Assembly: GCA_045580325.1 (NCBI GenBank) | Contig: JAZNNR010000005.1 | Location: 71,878 to 135,877 of the forward strand | DNA length: 64,000 nucleotides | Reading direction: 5' to 3' | Origin: SIG672 sp045580325 | GTDB lineage: Bacteria > Bacillota > Clostridia > Oscillospirales > CAG-272 | Shown: in pieces, positions 25,490 to 33,171 of the stretch | Position numbering within the stretch: position 1 is the first letter of the stretch | Layout of the letters: each line of letters starts with the position of its first letter | Program-made: the position numbers and the translations under genes | Notes under the pieces: generated by a model | Told to the model about the DNA's origin: nothing | The model's input: only the letters and a program-made list of their open reading frames with translations | The model's database searches: none

Positions 25490-26965
25490 TCAGAGGACAA
25501 CCGTGGGAATATCCATGAGTTCACCTAACTTAACAAGTACGTCTGCGTTATGACCAACTGCAAGTGCACAGTGATGTGTAGGAGCCTCGGCAAACCATTT
25601 TGACATATAGCTGTCGGGATCACAGTTAAAGCGTACGTGTGTTTGGGTGTTACCTATTTTCATAATAGGGTAGTCCATCGACTGCGCTTCACTGACAATA
25701 AATTTCAGCCTTCCGTCAACCGTTTGTGTTACGTTAAGCGTCGTTACAGGACCAGGCTGAACCTTTGCCTCTACGGAAATACCGCTTCCTTTTTTACCGT
25801 GATAAACTCCCATACTGCGAAGTATCGGCTTTTTACCGGATATTTTAATATGGAAAGGTCCGTCGTGTCCGATCAGAATAGTGCCGTTAACATAGTCGGT
25901 AACTACAATTTCAGCAAAGCTACCGCCTACACCGAGAAGGTCGCATATTTTCATAGCAAGAGCCGTTTTCAGATCGGCTTCGCCCGCGCAGGGAATACCG
26001 TTTGCGGTGAGCAGAGAGTGTCCTACTATAAATCCGCTCTGCAGATCCTCGTAAGGATTGCCGTCCACGCTGTGATAATAATAGGCAAGAGCATCTAAAT
26101 CGAAGTCCTTTACTAACTGAGCCTGAGCTGCTGCTACCTTTGCAGACCAGTTCAGCTGCTCGTCGGTAGGCTTTTTGACTCTGCTGTCAGAAGGGGAATC
26201 CTCAGAAATTTCAAACATTTCATATATTTCAGCGAGTTTTTCGGAAATCTCTTCGTTTGTAACATTCTCAAGTCGCTGACTCAGATCGCACATTTCTAAA
26301 ATCTTGACATTAATACCTGCCTGTGCCGACATCATAGCGAAATCACTGTACATATCGAGCATTCCCGAATAGTTTCCGCCAAGAAATCCGAAATTAGATG
26401 CAAGTAGCGAGCGCTTGACCATAGCAGCACGGCACCAGTTACCGATTTCTTCCCACGCACGCATCGCTTGAGGCATCTGAGCGGTCTTTTCGTCAGCCAT
26501 AGCTCCTTCGGGAGTCTTAGTCAGTCCCAACAAGCCGTTTACGCATCTGAACGGGATCCCCGCTCTGTTAAAGGCGTTGGAAAGCTCAGGAACAGGACAA
26601 GCGCCGCACTGAGAAAGCCACTCGCCTGTATCGGTACGGTCGTAATCTATTTGGGGTGTCGGCTGTAAGTTGAGTACAATTACAGGGGCTTTACATATCT
26701 TGTGTATCGGCAGTACCGAATCGGAGGTGAAATAGGTTGCACTGTGCAGAAAAATAATATCTACGTTGTTTTTCTGAAAATATTCGCCTGCATCCTCTGC
26801 AACATCAACGTTGTCAACAAGTCCGTAGTTAAATACCTCGCCGTATGCGCCGAGCTTCTCAGATACAAAGCTGTTATAATGAAGCATTCTGTCACGGAGA
26901 TTTGCGAACTGTGCCCAGTAAACTCTTAGGCCTGCGCTGTAAATACCAATTCTTAACTTTTTCAT
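25490..26965 (-). CDS. L-fucose/L-arabinose isomerase family protein
   Basis: A 491-residue protein of the AraA/FucI-type fold. The N-terminal domain has RIGIYSAGLRVYWAQFANLR and VDIIFLHSATYFTSDSVLP. The middle part has FGFLGGNYSGMLDMYSD and the C-terminal part contains GHSLLTANGIPCAGEADLKTA and VGHDGPFHIKI, consistent with a metal-dependent aldose-ketose isomerase. The exact sugar is not clear. L-arabinose isomerase is the closest named family, but the catalytic histidines are not all easy to place. It diverges from an AraC-type regulator, with a palindrome across its -35 box, and lies next to rhamnose genes. Confidence 0.8.
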   Translation of the reverse strand: MKKLRIGIYSAGLRVYWAQFANLRDRMLHYNSFVSEKLGAYGEVFNYGLVDNVDVAEDAGEYFQKNNVDIIFLHSATYFTSDSVLPIHKICKAPVIVLNLQPTPQIDYDRTDTGEWLSQCGACPVPELSNAFNRAGIPFRCVNGLLGLTKTPEGAMADEKTAQMPQAMRAWEEIGNWCRAAMVKRSLLASNFGFLGGNYSGMLDMYSDFAMMSAQAGINVKILEMCDLSQRLENVTNEEISEKLAEIYEMFEISEDSPSDSRVKKPTDEQLNWSAKVAAAQAQLVKDFDLDALAYYYHSVDGNPYEDLQSGFIVGHSLLTANGIPCAGEADLKTALAMKICDLLGVGGSFAEIVVTDYVNGTILIGHDGPFHIKISGKKPILRSMGVYHGKKGSGISVEAKVQPGPVTTLNVTQTVDGRLKFIVSEAQSMDYPIMKIGNTQTHVRFNCDPDSYMSKWFAEAPTHHCALAVGHNADVLVKLGELMDIPTVVL

Positions 26966-27006
26966 TTTAGAATCTTCCTCTCTGATGTGTTTGATTTTAC
27001 AAGTAT

Positions 27007-27035
27007 ATTATAAGAGAGCAGCGTGAAAAAATCAA
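27007..27035 (-). promoter_or_regulatory. promoter of the isomerase gene
   Basis: Minus-strand TTGATT (27035-27030), 17-base spacer, TATAAT (27012-27007), about 40 bases before the start codon. Confidence 0.75.
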
Positions 27036-27047
27036 CAAAGTATGTTG
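27033..27047. promoter_or_regulatory. palindrome overlapping the isomerase -35 box
   Basis: CAACA-AAGTA-TGTTG (27033-27047) is a perfect 5-bp inverted repeat. It overlaps the upstream edge of the isomerase -35 box and lies 25 bases from the divergent AraC-type promoter, a good position for an operator. Confidence 0.4.
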
Positions 27048-27071
27048 GTGAAAAATAACAGTATCTTGGCA

Positions 27072-27100
27072 TTGACATAACGAAACAAATGTGTTACAAT
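27072..27100 (+). promoter_or_regulatory. promoter of the second AraC-type regulator
   Basis: TTGACA (27072-27077), 17-base spacer, TACAAT (27095-27100); the leader is about 63 bases. Confidence 0.8.
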
Positions 27101-27169
27101 CAATAATAGAGATTACGCTGAAAACAGAGCCTGCTAAGCGACTCTCTTTTTGATATTAGGAGCTAAAAA

Positions 27170-28027
27170 ATGATTGAAATAACCAGAGATGAGTGGTCGG
27201 ATAAATCGGTCAGAATGATATTAACACCGAGCAATTACGCTCAAAAATCACTCTTTTATATTCAAGAAATAGGATTTTTTGAGGCTACTCTAAACTATTA
27301 CGTCCAAAGAAAAAATCTTTCTTCTTTTTTGATACTGCAAACTCTGGAGGGAAACGGTATTCTTAACTATAACGGTAAAGAATACTCTCTTTCAAGGGGC
27401 GATGTCTTTTTTATAGATTGCAGAAAAGAACATTTTTATTATATTGTTGGCGATAAACCGTGGGTATTTAACTGGGTTCATTTTAACGGACTTAGCAGCT
27501 ATGAATATTACGATAGTTATATACGTTATAATTCCTCTCCGGTTATGAAAACAGAGATAAAAGAGCTAAGTGAAATATTTACTTCTTTACTCAGTATAAA
27601 CAAGGTTAAACAAAGCACAAACGAAATACTGTCTTCGCTGAAAATAACAGAAATGATAACCTTGCTGATACTGTATTGCCAAGCTCTTTATTCTGATATT
27701 TCGCCAAGTAATGATTTTATTGATAAAGCTGTGTGGTACATAGAAAAGCATTTGCAAGAAAAAATAACTCTGGACGAAATCTCTAAACAGTTTAGTATGA
27801 ATAAGTATTCCTTCCATAAGGCCTTCAAGAGATACACGAATATACCGTTTAACGAATTTATCATATTACACAGGGTGAATCGCGCCAAAGAGCTACTACG
27901 ATCTTCAAATATGAGCGTACGCGAAATAGGAGAGACTGTCGGAATTTGCAACACAAGCCATTTTATTAACCTGTTCAAGCAGAGAGAAGGGGTAAGTCCG
28001 CTTCAGTACAAACATCAGTGGGATTAG
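27170..28027 (+). CDS. AraC family regulator, probably of the adjacent isomerase gene
   Basis: A 285-residue transcription factor. The N-terminal half is a cupin-like sensor (NGILNYNGKEYSLSRGDVFF is close to the usual AraC_binding pattern). The C-terminal half has two helix-turn-helix motifs (TLDEISKQFSMNKYSFHKAF and VREIGETVGICNTSHFINLF) and the typical ending EGVSPLQYK. A TTAGGAGC ribosome binding site precedes ATG 27170. It diverges from the fucose/arabinose-type isomerase gene. Activation of that gene by its sugar is inferred from position. Confidence 0.88.
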   Translation: MIEITRDEWSDKSVRMILTPSNYAQKSLFYIQEIGFFEATLNYYVQRKNLSSFLILQTLEGNGILNYNGKEYSLSRGDVFFIDCRKEHFYYIVGDKPWVFNWVHFNGLSSYEYYDSYIRYNSSPVMKTEIKELSEIFTSLLSINKVKQSTNEILSSLKITEMITLLILYCQALYSDISPSNDFIDKAVWYIEKHLQEKITLDEISKQFSMNKYSFHKAFKRYTNIPFNEFIILHRVNRAKELLRSSNMSVREIGETVGICNTSHFINLFKQREGVSPLQYKHQWD

Positions 28028-28052
28028 TGCCTGTAAGGTAATACTATGAATG

Positions 28053-28090
28053 AAAAAATATCCACCCGTATGTGCGGGTGGATATTTTTT
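28053..28090. terminator. bidirectional terminator between the AraC-type gene and the surface-protein operon
   Basis: A 16-bp stem (28053-28068 with 28075-28090) with A-run and T-run flanks. It ends the AraC transcript on the plus strand and the long SipW-type operon on the minus strand. Confidence 0.88.
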
Positions 28091-28128
28091 CAAACTTTAA
28101 TTTAATTCATCATAAAAATCTGTACTAT

Positions 28129-28722
28129 TTACGGATTTCCAACGTTGATTTGCAGATCAACCGTTTCTCCGTCCCTGATATAATAGGTGCTGTCCGTGCC
28201 GCTTTCAACGTAATCGGCGTAGTAAGGGGAGGTGCCCCACGTGGAAGTGAAGCTTACCTTAGTGGTTTCGGTAACCTCTATTGTAAATGTGATAGAGTAA
28301 GTCTTTCCGTCCTGTGCGCTTACGTCTTTTCCAAGCTGCTGAGTATAATACTGAACGTTTCCGCCGTTTTCTGCGGAAATTACGCAGAATCCTGTCGAGG
28401 CACTGCCGAGCTTTTCGATCGTAACAACGTATTTTCCTGCCTCAAGAGTAGCCGATTTGGTTACACTGTTGACGTCGCTTATATCTACCGACAGATCTGT
28501 GTCTAAATTCTTTATCGAAAGCAGGGTTTCAAAATTTCCGGACTGAATAACAGTAGAAGAGGACGCGACACCGTGACCAAAATATGCATATGCGGAGATA
28601 CCCATAGCAAATAGGCAAGCGATTATTAAAATAACTGTGAGCGTCATTCTCGTAACGATTACTTTGTCAGTGATTTTTTCGTCTTTTGAAACGTGTAAAA
28701 ATTCATTATACAGTTTTCTCAC
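28129..28722 (-). CDS. small exported protein with SipW-type N-terminal segment
   Basis: A 197-residue protein, last gene of the minus-arm surface operon. After a 25-residue charged leader comes a hydrophobic segment (MTLTVILIIACLFAMGISA) ending YAYFGHGV, similar in shape to the AWFTD-type cleavage region of SipW substrates but with a different motif. The rest (about 150 residues) is beta-rich, with SGNFETLLSIKN, and no cysteine pattern. It lacks the long CalY-like GNEAN segment. I recognise no family. It is probably a minor matrix or pilin-like component; no function can be given from sequence alone. Confidence 0.7.
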   Translation of the reverse strand: MRKLYNEFLHVSKDEKITDKVIVTRMTLTVILIIACLFAMGISAYAYFGHGVASSSTVIQSGNFETLLSIKNLDTDLSVDISDVNSVTKSATLEAGKYVVTIEKLGSASTGFCVISAENGGNVQYYTQQLGKDVSAQDGKTYSITFTIEVTETTKVSFTSTWGTSPYYADYVESGTDSTYYIRDGETVDLQINVGNP

Positions 28723-28765
28723 TTTGCCCGGCCTCCTTTCCTAACCTTGATGTTTTTACCGTGTT

Positions 28766-29413
28766 TTATTTTTGCTGTTCAGCCTTGACAATTAGTCCGA
28801 GATCCACCTTCGGAATAGTGGTGCCTTGATAGTTGGCTTCGTTGCCTATTTCCTTGGGCATACGAACGACGAGCGCCATATAAACGGTATCGCCCGCTTC
28901 AAGAGATGCTACGTCGGTATCGTAATTCTGCAGCTTCATCGTAGCGATCGCAACTGCCTTTTCACGAGTCGATACGAGCTCTTCCATACCGCTTTCGCTG
29001 TCGGCATAGGCTATACCGAATTTCAGATATTCGTGCAGCCAAAATTCCTGTCCGAACTTGTTCTTTGCCGTAGAAGAATTTATTACGCTTACTGCCGTGT
29101 GGAAATCAAAGGCTACATCTCCCTTGTTTTCTACTTTAAGATATACTACCTGAACGTAACCGGGCTCGTAAAGTGCATTGTCCTCGAAAATATCGGTCTT
29201 GCCGTCTATCGATTCCCAAGTGCCGTCGTCGAGTCGGTGTGATACCTCAAGATCGAATTCGGCAAAGTGGAATATGTTTACTACTTCTTCCGATGTATCG
29301 GTGAACCAAGCAAGTGATGCGCCTGTGCCGAGAATACCCCAAATGACAAGGATACATAGACTGAGGGCTAAAGCTATTTTCTTGTACTGTTTTTTCTTTA
29401 CGGTGATTGACAC
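28766..29413 (-). CDS. TasA/CalY-like protein with SipW-dependent signal peptide
   Basis: A 215-residue exported protein. The signal region ALSLCILVIWGILGTGASLA leads into AWFTDTSEEV, the cleavage zone seen in SipW substrates. The mature part has the hallmarks of the camelysin/TasA (M73) family: FAEFDLEVSH, DNALYEPGYVQVVYLKVENK, and the late EIGNEANYQGT. In Bacillus these proteins polymerise into biofilm matrix fibres. The length is close to CalY. It follows the PPQTGD-anchored gene by 22 bases. It is the simplest TasA-like subunit here, with no added domain, so it could be the major fibre subunit. Confidence 0.82.
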   Translation of the reverse strand: MSITVKKKQYKKIALALSLCILVIWGILGTGASLAWFTDTSEEVVNIFHFAEFDLEVSHRLDDGTWESIDGKTDIFEDNALYEPGYVQVVYLKVENKGDVAFDFHTAVSVINSSTAKNKFGQEFWLHEYLKFGIAYADSESGMEELVSTREKAVAIATMKLQNYDTDVASLEAGDTVYMALVVRMPKEIGNEANYQGTTIPKVDLGLIVKAEQQK

Positions 29414-29435
29414 GCTTCAATCCTCCTTGTCGGCA

Positions 29436-30104
29436 TTATTTGGCGTATTCTTCGTCTTTTCTGTCCTTTTTACGCCATACTAAAAGAACGATTATCATAA
29501 ATATACAGCAGATAGCGAGGAGAAAATACAGACCTGCACGGCTGTCATCTCCCGTCTGCGGGGGCTTGGGATCGTCGGGATCTATCGGGAACTCTTCAAC
29601 CTTGAACTCCCAGTCGATATATCCTACCTGATCCTGAAATTCGTTTGAAAGGGAAGTGGGAACGGACAGTATTACGTCCAGATTCACCTCTCCGCCCGAA
29701 TAGAGAGTGCCGAGGCAGACCCAATCGGTAAGCTGAGCGCTTTCATTTGCTGCGGCGTCGAACATATACGCCATTTCGTTTTCCTTGCTCGTTTTTACCT
29801 TAAGACCGAGCTCTGAAAGGAATTCCTCCGAGCCGCCCGAAGCTCCGAGCGAACGGATATAGATCTTGACCTTAACGTTATTTGCTGTGTCGTTTTTGAC
29901 CGTTATCTGCTGCGTAAGAGTATCGCCCGGCATAACTCCCTTGAAGTTCGGGAAAAGGTCGGTCAGCGAGAGCGTGCTGCCCGGCTCAAAAAAGAACTTT
30001 TTGGCATCGCCGCTGTAGGTTACCTTGCCGCCTTCAGCAAGTACGGGAAGTACACAGGAGAAAACGGTAAAAGCAGCTATAAGTAAAGCTAATATTTTCT
30101 TCAT
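29436..30104 (-). CDS. surface protein with LPXTG-like (PPQTGD) cell-wall anchor
   Basis: A 222-residue protein with a Sec signal peptide of conventional type (MKKILALLIAAFTVFSCVLPVLA, AEGG cleavage) rather than a SipW-type one. The mature part (about 150 residues) is beta-rich and resembles an Ig-like/CARDB-type fold, with MPGDTLTQQITVKNDTANN. The C-terminus is a sorting signal: PPQTGD, a hydrophobic stretch of about 20 residues and the charged tail WRKKDRKDEEYAK. It is the only member of the operon with a wall-anchor signal, so it could tether fibres to the peptidoglycan, analogous to the accessory role of TapA. No sortase gene is in the window. Confidence 0.82.
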   Translation of the reverse strand: MKKILALLIAAFTVFSCVLPVLAEGGKVTYSGDAKKFFFEPGSTLSLTDLFPNFKGVMPGDTLTQQITVKNDTANNVKVKIYIRSLGASGGSEEFLSELGLKVKTSKENEMAYMFDAAANESAQLTDWVCLGTLYSGGEVNLDVILSVPTSLSNEFQDQVGYIDWEFKVEEFPIDPDDPKPPQTGDDSRAGLYFLLAICCIFMIIVLLVWRKKDRKDEEYAK

Positions 30105-30120
30105 TTAATATATACCCTCC

Positions 30121-30684
30121 TTACTCTGCGGGCCAACCCAAAGCGGTGTGGGTCTTACCGTCTTCGATCGGGTTGTTTTCGCTCTGTACCGCCTGAGCCT
30201 TTACGGTCAGCGTCAGAGTCTTGCCTATGTAGCTGTTATCGACCTTCGAGCCAACGATCTCAACGTGCGAGAAAACGTTCTGAGTGGTCTCGCCCGGCTC
30301 AACGATACCCTTGTAGTAGTACCAGCCGTCGTGAAGCTCCCAGTACTCATTGTTAATATTGAGCTTGAAGCATTCCTCTGCCGTAAGCTCCTGCGAGTTT
30401 ACGCCGTAAACTATCTTTACGCGGAGATAGAAGGGGTGATCACAGTCGCTTTCGATGTTGACCTTCTTGGAAACGACGTCGCCGGGGACGATATACACGC
30501 CTTCCTCGGGGAAGGGAGTGCCCTGATCGGTCGTTTCGTGAATAATGAAGCGAATATTACCGGAGGTTATGACGTTAGTAGCTTTTCCTACCGTTGAATA
30601 GTAAGCAAGAGTGCTGTAACTAAATAAAGATATTAAGATAGCGACAAGAGCCACTACAGCCATGCGTATCTTGATTTTTCCCAA
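30121..30684 (-). CDS. TasA-like protein with SipW-type signal peptide
   Basis: An exported protein of about 187 residues. The hydrophobic segment AVVALVAILISLFSYSTLAYYST ends in a LAYYSTVG motif, related to the AYFTD/AWFTD cleavage zone. The mature domain has TSGNIRFIIHE, VPGDVVSKKVNIES and VEPGETTQNVF, consistent with a TasA/camelysin-type beta sandwich, but without the GNEAN segment. The start is most likely TTG 30684: it follows AGGAGG by 8-9 bases, whereas the first ATG (30663) is too far from it. It precedes the wall-anchored gene by 16 bases. Confidence 0.75.
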   Translation of the reverse strand: MGKIKIRMAVVALVAILISLFSYSTLAYYSTVGKATNVITSGNIRFIIHETTDQGTPFPEEGVYIVPGDVVSKKVNIESDCDHPFYLRVKIVYGVNSQELTAEECFKLNINNEYWELHDGWYYYKGIVEPGETTQNVFSHVEIVGSKVDNSYIGKTLTLTVKAQAVQSENNPIEDGKTHTALGWPAE

Positions 30685-30731
30685 AATTAACGTCCTCCTT
30701 TTTATTATTATTACTAAATATTTGCCTGTCA

Positions 30732-30807
30732 GCAATCAAAAGGTATAACTTTTATTACTTAAGTTATGCCCTTTGATTGCCGCCCAAACCCACCGAAATG
30801 GGTTTGG
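30732..30807 (-). other. two-hairpin intergenic element (minus-arm copy)
   Basis: Read on the minus strand, CCAAACCCA/TGGGTTTGG (30807-30784) forms a 9-bp stem, followed by GCGGCAAT, then a 20-bp near-perfect stem (30780-30761 with 30751-30732, two mismatches). Neither stem has a T-run, so simple termination is not the obvious job. The order and linker match the elements at 39839-40041 and 46690-46716 on the other arm. Confidence 0.55.
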
Positions 30808-30839
30808 AACGGACTTTTGTTATCTGTTAGCCGTTAAAA

Positions 30840-32975
30840 TTACTGCTGTACCAGATCGTATCTTCCTAATCCGGCATCAGCTACGAATGTGCAGCTTGCT
30901 CCGTTAGAGTCGGTAACGTCAAAGGTGCAGTTTTCAATTGTAACGCCGGCTATCTTGTTAACCAAGCCCTCGCCGCCAAACTGGGAGAGAACGAAATTAT
31001 CTATCGTCATAGTTGTGTTTTTCATCTCAAGAGTGGAAGCCTGGTTAAGAGTGATTATAGCAGTGCCGTTTGTCTTGAAAGTGCCAATGTTGATCTGTGC
31101 GCCGTCGATAACGACTGCAACCGCACCGTTGTTGTTTATAAGTGCGGTGCCAAGGTAATCAATGTTAACAACTGTTCCTTCACCAAGAGTGAGGTCCCCG
31201 TATACTTTGAAAGGATTGGGGGAATAATTATCGCAACCGGTTACGTTGATAGTAACATTGCTGATCACAGTGCTGCCGTATCCGAGAACTACCGCTGTAT
31301 CGCCACCTGTGATGTTGATCGCAGCTCCTGCTGTGGAGGAGGTGATGGTTATGTCAGGAGCAGCATTGCTCTGGGACTGGAACATATTACCGGAAGCAGG
31401 TGCTGTTATGGTATTACCGTTAAGGTCGATAACTGCATCATTGGTTGTCATAAGAGTGCTGTCCAATACGATGTCATTATTCAGCACAACACTGTTGCCG
31501 TTTGCAAGAGCGTCAGCGAGATCGTCAACGTCATTTACAGCAGAGAATATAGTCAACCAGTCAGAAGTCTTAACGCCTGCGTTTACGATATCCTGAGTCT
31601 TAAAGCCAGCGTCGAAAGTACCGCCTGTAACGGTAGCCTTCATGTTACCGGAAACGTTGCTGAAGTTAAGAAGTCTTACGTTAGCCGTAACACCGTTGGT
31701 GGTAACGAATTCACCGCCAGTGATGTTAAGGATACCGTAGCCTGCACGGCTTGCAGCGGGATCCTGGAAGCTTACGCGGTTGATGATTGTACCGCCGTTG
31801 ATGTTTACTGTTGTAGCGAGAGTTTCGCTGTTACAGAACATACGGATGGAGTCATAGTTAAGGCTCTTAACTGTACCGCCGTTGATGGTGGTTACAGAAC
31901 CCTGGTAAGCGTCGATAGCGTGAGGATAGCTGAAGTTCATAACTTCTGCGGAAGTGTTGTTTTCAATGATACCGCTGTTAACAGTCAGAGTACCGAGGTT
32001 CTTGATAGTGTTGGAAGCCCAACCGATATCAGAAGTGTAGGGAGTTGCGTCAGTGAAGCTGATCTTACCGTTGCCGAGGCTGTCCATAATAGTAAGGTCA
32101 CCGTTGTTGGTGATTACAGCGTATGCAGTTGTGAGATCTGCCTTTTCAGAGCTGATTGCGCAGCCTGCAAGGTCGATAGTTACGGTCTTGCCAGCGGGAA
32201 TTTCGATAGTTTCATCAACTACGAGATTAGCGCCGAGAACGATGAGATCATAATCGCCTGCGAGAGCTTCTGCAAGCTCTGCAAGGTCATCAACTGTAGC
32301 CATCTTGTCGTAGTCAGGTCCGAAATCGTCTTCCTCATATGTAAACTGAGTAGCTACGAGTGCGATACCGAACTCGATAGAGGGCTGGTGTCCTTTAAGG
32401 TGGTTTGCTTCGTTGCCAACTGTTGTAGGCATTGTGAGAACGAGAGCAAATTCTTCAGATGCACCGGGGAGCAGAGAAGTGCCTGCTGCCATGTTGAGTC
32501 CTGTGCCGAGCTTTTCTGTAGCCTGAGCAGCTGCAGTAGCTCTGTCTGTAATAGTAGCAACGTCAACCTTACCTGTGTAGATATACTCGGAAAGATTGAA
32601 GGGCTCGTTATATACGTTGATACCGGCTTCTTCCTTGTAAATTGTTGCTGACATGTTGTACTTGAGTGCAAGAGAGCCTGCATTCTCAACCTTGAATCTA
32701 ACAACTTCGGTGTAACCGGGCTCGTAAAGAGCGTTTTCATCGAAGATCTTTGTGTTTGCATTTACTTCAGCATAGTCGGACCATGTGTTAGTTGTAGAGT
32801 CCCAAGTGCTGTAGTAAAGCACAACGTCCAAGTTACCGGAAACGATCTGGTTTCTGGCACTTGTAACAGAATCTGTGAACCAAGCGAATGTGCTTCCAAC
32901 GAGCATAGAAACGCACATGAGAATTGCAAGTGCGCTAAGCACGAGAGCACGCTTGGTGCTTCTTGTTTTTGTCAT
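30840..32975 (-). CDS. SipW-dependent surface protein with TasA/CalY-like domain and beta-helix repeats
   Basis: A 711-residue exported protein. The signal region ALVLSALAILMCVSMLVGST is followed by FAWFTDSVTSAR, the canonical SipW-substrate pattern. Residues up to about 210 form a TasA/CalY-like domain (ENALYEPGYTEVVRFKVENA, TVGNEANH). After a FGPDYDKMAT linker, about 480 residues show regularly spaced NGGTV, TVNIDYLGT and IEIPAGKTVTIDL-type motifs, suggesting a right-handed parallel beta-helix (pectate-lyase-like fold). No catalytic residues were recognised; the helix is probably adhesive. It follows a gene with the same domain plan and is preceded by a 196-base hairpin-rich leader. Confidence 0.82.
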   Translation of the reverse strand: MTKTRSTKRALVLSALAILMCVSMLVGSTFAWFTDSVTSARNQIVSGNLDVVLYYSTWDSTTNTWSDYAEVNANTKIFDENALYEPGYTEVVRFKVENAGSLALKYNMSATIYKEEAGINVYNEPFNLSEYIYTGKVDVATITDRATAAAQATEKLGTGLNMAAGTSLLPGASEEFALVLTMPTTVGNEANHLKGHQPSIEFGIALVATQFTYEEDDFGPDYDKMATVDDLAELAEALAGDYDLIVLGANLVVDETIEIPAGKTVTIDLAGCAISSEKADLTTAYAVITNNGDLTIMDSLGNGKISFTDATPYTSDIGWASNTIKNLGTLTVNSGIIENNTSAEVMNFSYPHAIDAYQGSVTTINGGTVKSLNYDSIRMFCNSETLATTVNINGGTIINRVSFQDPAASRAGYGILNITGGEFVTTNGVTANVRLLNFSNVSGNMKATVTGGTFDAGFKTQDIVNAGVKTSDWLTIFSAVNDVDDLADALANGNSVVLNNDIVLDSTLMTTNDAVIDLNGNTITAPASGNMFQSQSNAAPDITITSSTAGAAINITGGDTAVVLGYGSTVISNVTINVTGCDNYSPNPFKVYGDLTLGEGTVVNIDYLGTALINNNGAVAVVIDGAQINIGTFKTNGTAIITLNQASTLEMKNTTMTIDNFVLSQFGGEGLVNKIAGVTIENCTFDVTDSNGASCTFVADAGLGRYDLVQQ

Positions 32976-33171
32976 TATAAAGTCTCCTTTTGGAATTTAT
33001 CGGCGGAAATCAGAACTACACTCCTCGCGCGCCGACAAGCGAGGGGAGTTTGGCTTTCTTATGTTACGGTCGATCTTTAAACCATAAATCAAAGGACCGT
33101 TTTAGAAACAGTCTGTTTTAATCTCAAATGCTTCTTTGAAAAGAAAGGGAAATCACTTCAAGACTAGAACC
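32976..33171 (-). other. hairpin-rich intergenic leader upstream of the 711-residue gene
   Basis: On the minus strand ACGGTC (33100-33095) pairs with GACCGT (33071-33066), then CTCCCCTCGC (33048-33039) pairs with GCGAGGAG (33028-33021). A perfect AAACAG-T-CTGTTT palindrome lies at 33106-33118. A possible weak promoter (TTGAGA, 17 bases, TAAAAC) overlaps this palindrome. No ORF is supported. The region may separate expression of the 711-residue gene from the upstream genes. Confidence 0.4.
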
